Below, piece by piece: positions 58,682 through 64,000 of a DNA stretch of 64,000 nucleotides. Where the stretch lies: contig NC_090149.1 in the NCBI RefSeq assembly GCF_017916325.1, positions 2,501 through 66,500 on the forward strand, read 5' to 3'. This DNA is from Leishmania martiniquensis (taxonomy: Eukaryota; Euglenozoa; Kinetoplastea; Trypanosomatida; Trypanosomatidae). The notes beneath the pieces were generated by a model. That model was not told where the DNA came from. It made no database searches and saw only the letters and a list, made by a program, of their open reading frames with translations. The position numbers were made by a program, and so were the translations under genes. Position 1 is the first letter of the stretch. Each line of letters opens with the position of its first letter.

Positions 58682-60391
58682 ATGCTGTCCAACAACGCCA
58701 ACCCTTTCGAGGAGGAGTACCAGCGAACCGCCGCTCCTGCGCCGCCGCCGCCGCCGCCCACCACCATGCCTCCAAGCGCGGCCGCTAGCGACGTGGCGGT
58801 ACCCCTCTCCCGCACACTGACCGCGACGCCGTTGCCGCCGGCTCCGCCGACGACTGTTCACACGAGCGGCGGCTACGGTGCGGCGGCCCCAGACGCTATT
58901 TTTGCTGCCCTGCACGCGCCGCCGTCGGCAGCGGAGAATGAACCCTGTGTCGCACCTCACGCGCACACCCACGGCCGCGTTGCTCTCGCCCGATTCAGAA
59001 TAGACGCGGCTTTCAAAGGAAACGAGATGATGCGCCCCATCACGTACTTCCCGATTACCACGGAGATACTCGCAGAGAACGATGCGAGCTTCACCGTGCC
59101 AGATGTCCCGACCAACGCGCCGCATCTTTGCGGCATTGATGTCGGCGTGCGGCGCAATGACTGGTCTCGCGGCAACTCAGCGAGTGTGGATCGGCGTTAC
59201 AGCGAGGTGGTCGATCTGCGGGAGCTTCTGACGTATCAGTTCCCAACACTCATAATGTCACCGCTGCCGCGCAAGAGCAGCGTCGGGGATATCGAGACCT
59301 ACTTCAGTGCCTCTGACGCCTTCGCGGCGCAGCGGCACAACCTGCAGTTCTTCCTCAACGAAATTGCGTGCATGCCGGAAGTCATCTTCTTCTCCGAGTG
59401 GGTAGCGCCATTCTTCCTCGACCCGCGAGACACCTTCGAGACCGGTACGCTGCTGAGGATGCGGGCTGCCCTGCGCGACCTCCGCCTTGCCACGCAAGCC
59501 TTTCGTGAGTGCAGCAAACGGCACCGAAGCTTCACCGAGTACACGGCTAACAAGATCGCTGCTAAATCTAGCAGCCTTGTGCGGTCTGTAGCCGGCTTCT
59601 TCTTCAGCTCCAAGAGCGACGACAGCGCGCATGACGGTCGCGCTGGCGATGCGCACCCAAACGGTGGCGGCAGCATGCCGGTGCCAACGTCCTCTTCGTC
59701 ATTCACCTACGATTGGACGTACCTTCCGTCCTCGGCGAAGTCAGACGCCTGTGCTTGGGTGCGGGTGTGTGAACAGCTTGCCCGCCGCCAGCAGGCGCTG
59801 AAGGCGGCGGCGCGCTCCTTTGAAAAGTACTTGGCTGCTCTGGCGCACATGAAGGACGCGCAGCTAAAGGTGGCGCAGTCTTTCGAAAGCTATGAGCGCA
59901 CGCTGCGGTCCAGTCCGGCGCTGGACGCGCTTGGCAGCGATTACCACCTCGCCGTCAGCATGATCGACGCCGTGACGCAGAAGGAGCGCGAGTACATCGA
60001 GCGTAAGTACCTCAACATGTGCCTGCGGCTCAGCTTCGAAGCCAATTTGATCGATGCGGTGCTGGATGCGGTGGATGTTGTTTTAGGCCAGTATCAGTAT
60101 CTCTCCAGCTCCCAGCTCATGAATACACGCGACAGGATGCATGAGGATGCGCTGCAGTACACCCAGGCCGTGAGTCGCGCACTGCTCGTGGACTACCGCG
60201 ACCGGTACAAGTTCTTCTATGGAAAGCGCATGCGCAACTTGGTGCGGGAGCAGGTGGCCCGGCCTGCGGTGGAATGCGCCGCCACGGTGCAGCAGGTCAT
60301 GAGGAGCTCTGAGCTGCTGCGCGTGGTGCAAGACGTCACTTTCACCGAAGTGAGTCCAACTGCAGGCTCGCCCGAAGCCACCGCTACCTGA
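58682..60391 (+). CDS. PX-BAR sorting nexin
   Basis: A 569-residue membrane-trafficking protein. Residues 1-95 are Pro/Ala-rich with an NPF motif at 7-9 (NANPFEEE), a possible EH-domain ligand. A PX domain spans about 100-245; it includes RRYSEVVDLRELLTYQFPT and RHNLQFFLNEIACMPEVI, the standard RRYSDF-like lipid-contact region and C-terminal helix. The rest (about 255-555) is helical and BAR-like (RMRAALRDLRLATQAFRECS, then KYLAALAHMKDAQLKVAQSF and KRMRNLVREQVARPAVECAA). PX-BAR nexins bind PI3P on endosomes and act with retromer or in recycling. A Ser/Gly-rich loop at about 310-345 interrupts the BAR region. It cannot be placed as SNX1, SNX4 or Vps5 by eye. Confidence 0.9.
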   Translation: MLSNNANPFEEEYQRTAAPAPPPPPPTTMPPSAAASDVAVPLSRTLTATPLPPAPPTTVHTSGGYGAAAPDAIFAALHAPPSAAENEPCVAPHAHTHGRVALARFRIDAAFKGNEMMRPITYFPITTEILAENDASFTVPDVPTNAPHLCGIDVGVRRNDWSRGNSASVDRRYSEVVDLRELLTYQFPTLIMSPLPRKSSVGDIETYFSASDAFAAQRHNLQFFLNEIACMPEVIFFSEWVAPFFLDPRDTFETGTLLRMRAALRDLRLATQAFRECSKRHRSFTEYTANKIAAKSSSLVRSVAGFFFSSKSDDSAHDGRAGDAHPNGGGSMPVPTSSSSFTYDWTYLPSSAKSDACAWVRVCEQLARRQQALKAAARSFEKYLAALAHMKDAQLKVAQSFESYERTLRSSPALDALGSDYHLAVSMIDAVTQKEREYIERKYLNMCLRLSFEANLIDAVLDAVDVVLGQYQYLSSSQLMNTRDRMHEDALQYTQAVSRALLVDYRDRYKFFYGKRMRNLVREQVARPAVECAATVQQVMRSSELLRVVQDVTFTEVSPTAGSPEATAT

Positions 60392-61951
60392 CACACACAC
60401 ACGCACCTCCTCCAGGCCCCGGTTTGCCGAAGTGGTTGATCAGCAGAGGCAAGATGGGGATGGAGGCACTCGGCGGAGTCACATTCCCACATGGGCAGTG
60501 AAGTTGTATGCACGCATTCACACACGCGCACCGTCCAGCCGCCCCCATCGATCTGCCTTTGTTTGCTCGTTTGCGCCCGAGAGCAGACGGGGGGCTGGTG
60601 GATAGACGATGGGCTTGTGCCGTTACGCGTCGTTGTCAGCTGCGTTTATGAGTGGGCCGCCGCTCGTTGGGCACGCCGGAACTTTTCTCCCGACTGAGCC
60701 CTCCCCACCACCACCACCACACCTCTATGGGGGCCTCGCGTAGGGCGGAGGGGTCGCGTGTGCTGATGTGTTGCGCTTTTTTCTCCTGCTTGACTGCGGC
60801 TCCTCTGACTTTCAGCAGAGACTGTGAGAAGAGTACGTCGTGCATCCTCTCCCCTCACTCCCGTCTATGGCGCCCTCCCTTTATCGCCCCTCTTTCCGAT
60901 GGCATCGATTGGCGCCCATGTCGCTCACCCCAGCTGATTGGTAGCAGGGGCTCCTGCGGTGTGTGTCTTACTTGGGCTCAATGACATGGGCCATCGACTG
61001 CCTCTTCGCTGTGCGGGCGCTGCAGGAGCGGAAGAGGGCGTAAGCCGACTCGGTTGGTGTTCTATGGTGAAACTCAGCTTGGCTCGCTGCTCGCTGCTCG
61101 CTGCCCTCTCGCACACACGCCCTCTGCGGACCTCGTAGGCGGCAGTAACATATGAACGCCAGTGCATACAGTAAGATACGGGCGCTGCCGAGCGCGCCTC
61201 TCCCCTCAGCTCACCGTACCGCTGCGCGTTTCGCGCGCGCCCTCCAAGTGCGCTTTAGACGTAACGGTGTCGGCGCGCGCCTGTGAACATTTCCTCTCCC
61301 TCTCCTTTGCTGACCTCAACAGAGAATGAAGTGAAAGGCGAAAACGAAGTTTGGGGAAGAGATGCGCTGCTACGCCAGTGCTGATGCAGCGCGTGCTGCA
61401 CGCAAAGTTGCGATGCCGACACTGACGAGAGTGAAAGAACGAGGTTGTGCTTAGACTGCTCCTGTCGTACAACTGATCGTCACCGCCACCAAAGCGAAAT
61501 CGCGCAGCGCCCCATGCTCTTTCCCTCTCACTCCGCTACACAGTCTGCACTCGCATAAGGGTCCCTATGCCCTATGCGTCCTCTCGCCCCTCTCCCCCTC
61601 CCCTCTCACTCCCTTTTCTTCGGGGGGCACCGTCTCTGCTGGGTGACGAGAATGTTCTGCATGTCGACCCACACACACACACACGCACGCACCTGCTTGT
61701 CGCGCCGCGCTCCGAAGCTCTCGATCTCCACACCTCGCCTCTCATCTCCTCGTGCTCTCTTGCCCACTGAACATGCGCGCGCCCTCATTTCTCGCGCATT
61801 AGCTGGCTTGCGCGGCGTGGGGTACTTTACTCCCTCTTCCCCCCCACACCTCCCATCATCACCATTACCACATACGCGCCTCTTTTCGGCCGTTTTTTTT
61901 GCCGCCGCTTGCATTTTTTTTTCGCACTGTGTGCGCCTTTTAGCGGCAACT
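60392..61951. other. Intergenic region sorting nexin - SEC5
   Basis: About 1.56 kb. CCA repeats at 60707-60722, CA repeats at 61672-61688, extensive C/T-rich sequence at 61580-61620 and 61740-61860. No coding-like frame. Confidence 0.7.
61894..61943 (+). promoter_or_regulatory. Likely trans-splice acceptor of SEC5
   Basis: T8 and another T8 run within T/C-rich sequence end in GCGCCTTTTAG (AG at 61942-61943), eight bases before the ATG at 61952. Confidence 0.65.
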
Positions 61952-64000
61952 ATGGAGGAGGGACTCTTCGTAGAGAGCGGCCATCATCGCCACCCGCAGC
62001 TCGACCTCGCAAGCCGCGCCTTTCAGCCAAAAAAATACATCCAGCGCGTTTTGGCCAATGTTTCACATGCTGCGTTCGATGGTCAGCTCGTCGACAAGGT
62101 CAGGGCAGCGGAGGAGGACACTGGAGAGGCCCTCAAGCAGCTCATTCGGGATAACCTTGGTGTGTTCATCGACTCGAAGGATGCCATGGACGCCGTATAC
62201 AACTCCGATGCGAAGCTCTTCACCGGCGAGGCCCTCGAAGGCATCGCGAGCTCCTTCAAGAGCGCGTCAACCAGCTGCGAATCACTCGTGCAGCCCATCA
62301 CAGAGACGTTTTTGGAGGTGCAGAAGAGTCGGAAGACTCAGGACATGCTGGACAAGTTCTTCACCTTGCTCAGTGTCCCTGCCGCAATCTACGACTCTTG
62401 TGGCGCCAAGGTTGCACACCGGCGGCAGACCGCAGCGACAATAGAGGCGGTAGACGACTCCGCCAGCTCGTCTGCCGACGACCACGCGGCGTTGCGCGAG
62501 GGGTGCGCTGACAAAGATCGTGGCCCGAGTCGTCGGGGCGGCCAGGTGAAGGAGGCGTCTCGGCAAGCTGCTGAAAAGGCAACCCCAGACGAGGACGACG
62601 ACGGCAGCAGTGAGGAAGACAGTGAGATCAAGAGCGGTAGCAATGAGAACGACTCCCCTACTGCTACCGACACCGCGAAGGCGCACGGCACGCTGGAAAG
62701 CCCCGCTGACCGCACCGCCGCGGAGGACGCGTACATACTTGAGGACGGGGAGGAGATATATTTTTGGTACGGCACCCCGCTAGTGCGCCTCAAGGACGTC
62801 GGCGCACGGCGGCACCACGTTGACCAGGTGTCAAACTACGAAGCGGCCGTGTTGCACCTGCGCCGCGCGATGCTTTACCTCGAGGAGACGTACTCGCTCA
62901 TCGATGGCGCGATGTTGGTGGGAGACGACGGGGAGCCGCCAAGGACCACGCAGGCGTCATCTGCGGCAGGAGAAAGTGGTACCCCAGTCACCGGGCAAGG
63001 CGTCCCTTCAGCTGCTGCAGTCGGAGCCGCGACAGCCGAATCCTCGAAGAAGGTCAGTGCTGTCGGCCGCAGCGTGTTCGCCTACAAGTTTGCCATGGCC
63101 CTCCTCCGCGCCTCTTTGTACCTCTGCAGCCAGCTAGCCGAGGAGCTCATCTACGCCAACCCGGCCGACACCGTGCTTATCGAGGACACCTTGTCCATGA
63201 TGATGGACGCCAGCATCGCCTCGGTGAAGCTGCACCACTTCTGCGCCGTGCTGCAAGAGGCGCTCGGTCAAAGAGATCGGCATGACCAGGTGCTGAGCAA
63301 GCTGCGCACGCAGCTGTGCAGTGGCATGTCGACAGCCGAGGGCGTTGGCCCGAAGGGTGGCAGCACCGCTGCTGCCGCGACGGCAGCACACTCGAGCCTC
63401 CGCACCGCCTCATCTATGGGTGTTCTCGACGAGAATTCGTTCAACGTTTGGCCAGACGCAACCGTACCCGAGGCCGACGCAGGTGATGCGACCTCGGCCA
63501 CTGCGGCGCGACGCGCCACAACCGCCTACCAACACCCCGCGGAGTTCCTCATATCAATTGTGCAGCGCCAGCAGAAGTATCTCTTCTACTCCAGCGCTGC
63601 CGGCCTCCTACGGGAGGCGAGTAGGTGGCTGTGGAAGGCGCAGGTAGACGCAGCACGGGGCATGAAAGAGCGAAATTGGCAGCAAGAGCTGCAGCGCAAG
63701 CTGTGCTCCACAGCAGCTGGAGAGGCGAACGTTGGGGAAGGCATAGCCGCGGGGCTGCTGGGCGGGGACGGCATTTACGGGCGTAGGCTCTCGTCGGCCC
63801 CTGTCCTCAGCAGCAGCGACGGCGGCGACGGCGGCTTCATCGGCAACGCAAACGATTCGTTTCTCCGGGAGGGCTCCTTCTCATGGATAAACGCGCGCCC
63901 CGGTGGCGGCCGGAGGCAATCCTCTGCGGGAGCTCCGCTGAGCGGCGACGGTCAGGATGCCGCTCTCGCACCTGGCAGCAGCACCACGGCCCGCAGTGGT
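61952..64000 (+). CDS. SEC5: Exocyst subunit SEC5/EXOC2, N-terminal part (runs off the window)
   Basis: The frame is open for 683 codons from the ATG to the window edge with no stop, so the gene continues outside. The N-terminus has the Sec5 signature: FQPKKYIQRVLANVSHAAFD, then LVDKVRAAEEDTGEALKQLI followed by RDNLGVFIDSKDAMDAVYNS, the coiled-coil core by which Sec5 joins the exocyst. The exocyst tethers Golgi-derived vesicles to the plasma membrane, here presumably the flagellar pocket. An acidic low-complexity insertion (about 180-255, DEDDDGSSEEDSE) divides the N-terminal helices from the helical repeat region. A second Ser/Gly-rich loop lies near 600-680. The length so far (683) already approaches the whole of many Sec5 N-terminal halves, so the full protein is probably over 1000 residues. 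Confidence 0.85.
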   Translation, partial: MEEGLFVESGHHRHPQLDLASRAFQPKKYIQRVLANVSHAAFDGQLVDKVRAAEEDTGEALKQLIRDNLGVFIDSKDAMDAVYNSDAKLFTGEALEGIASSFKSASTSCESLVQPITETFLEVQKSRKTQDMLDKFFTLLSVPAAIYDSCGAKVAHRRQTAATIEAVDDSASSSADDHAALREGCADKDRGPSRRGGQVKEASRQAAEKATPDEDDDGSSEEDSEIKSGSNENDSPTATDTAKAHGTLESPADRTAAEDAYILEDGEEIYFWYGTPLVRLKDVGARRHHVDQVSNYEAAVLHLRRAMLYLEETYSLIDGAMLVGDDGEPPRTTQASSAAGESGTPVTGQGVPSAAAVGAATAESSKKVSAVGRSVFAYKFAMALLRASLYLCSQLAEELIYANPADTVLIEDTLSMMMDASIASVKLHHFCAVLQEALGQRDRHDQVLSKLRTQLCSGMSTAEGVGPKGGSTAAAATAAHSSLRTASSMGVLDENSFNVWPDATVPEADAGDATSATAARRATTAYQHPAEFLISIVQRQQKYLFYSSAAGLLREASRWLWKAQVDAARGMKERNWQQELQRKLCSTAAGEANVGEGIAAGLLGGDGIYGRRLSSAPVLSSSDGGDGGFIGNANDSFLREGSFSWINARPGGGRRQSSAGAPLSGDGQDAALAPGSSTTARSG

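Noticed and set aside
1..64000. tRNA, rRNA, snRNA, spliced-leader RNA genes and CRISPR arrays
   Set aside because: None recognised by eye; a covariance-model search would be needed for certainty about small RNAs.

Overview
The window is nuclear DNA of a trypanosomatid, most likely Leishmania or a very close relative. The evidence is a high-GC set of intronless genes all on one strand, long pyrimidine-rich intergenic regions ending in AG (spliced-leader acceptors) before the ATGs, and the base J dioxygenase JBP2, which is restricted to kinetoplastids and relatives. The gene order RRP4 - PI3-kinase - unknown - JBP2, followed by a nucleoside hydrolase and a MYST acetyltransferase, resembles what I remember of the left end of Leishmania chromosome 14. 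The species cannot be fixed by eye; Viannia or Mundinia/Porcisia-type genomes are possible.

Layout. Positions 1-7174 hold no intact gene. The first ~3.7 kb carries plus-strand coding-like fragments broken by stops and frameshifts, and the rest is AT-richer DNA that may hold the start of the polycistronic unit. From 7175 to the right edge there are 20 plus-strand genes, the last cut by the window: exosome RRP4; a PI3-kinase of class I architecture; a small membrane protein; JBP2; a protein with possible cyclic-nucleotide-binding-like folds; an ARL16-like GTPase; a DHHC palmitoyltransferase; a probable mitochondrial protein; a J protein; a CH/coiled-coil protein; a mitochondrial J protein; a Pro-rich protein; a nucleoside hydrolase; a MYST acetyltransferase; mitochondrial bL12; a chromodomain protein; a 681-residue unknown; a thioredoxin-fold protein without a CXXC; a BBIP1/BBS18-like protein; a CCDC96/CCDC113-type axonemal coiled-coil protein; a PX-BAR sorting nexin; and the N-terminal part of exocyst Sec5 (21 entries counting the cut one).

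Two copies of a ~582-bp SIDER2-like retroposon, identical except for one base in a C run, lie in the intergenic regions after the DHHC and chromodomain genes. Two more broken genes lie near 49.88-50.91 kb and 55.03-55.65 kb.

The genes do not form one pathway, as expected for a trypanosomatid polycistronic unit. Some themes recur: chromatin and DNA modification (JBP2, MYST acetyltransferase, chromodomain protein), cilium (ARL16-like, BBIP1-like, CCDC96-like, possibly the CH protein), membrane traffic and lipid signalling (PI3K, DHHC, sorting nexin, Sec5), and mitochondrion (bL12m, J protein, Tim44/mL45-like protein).
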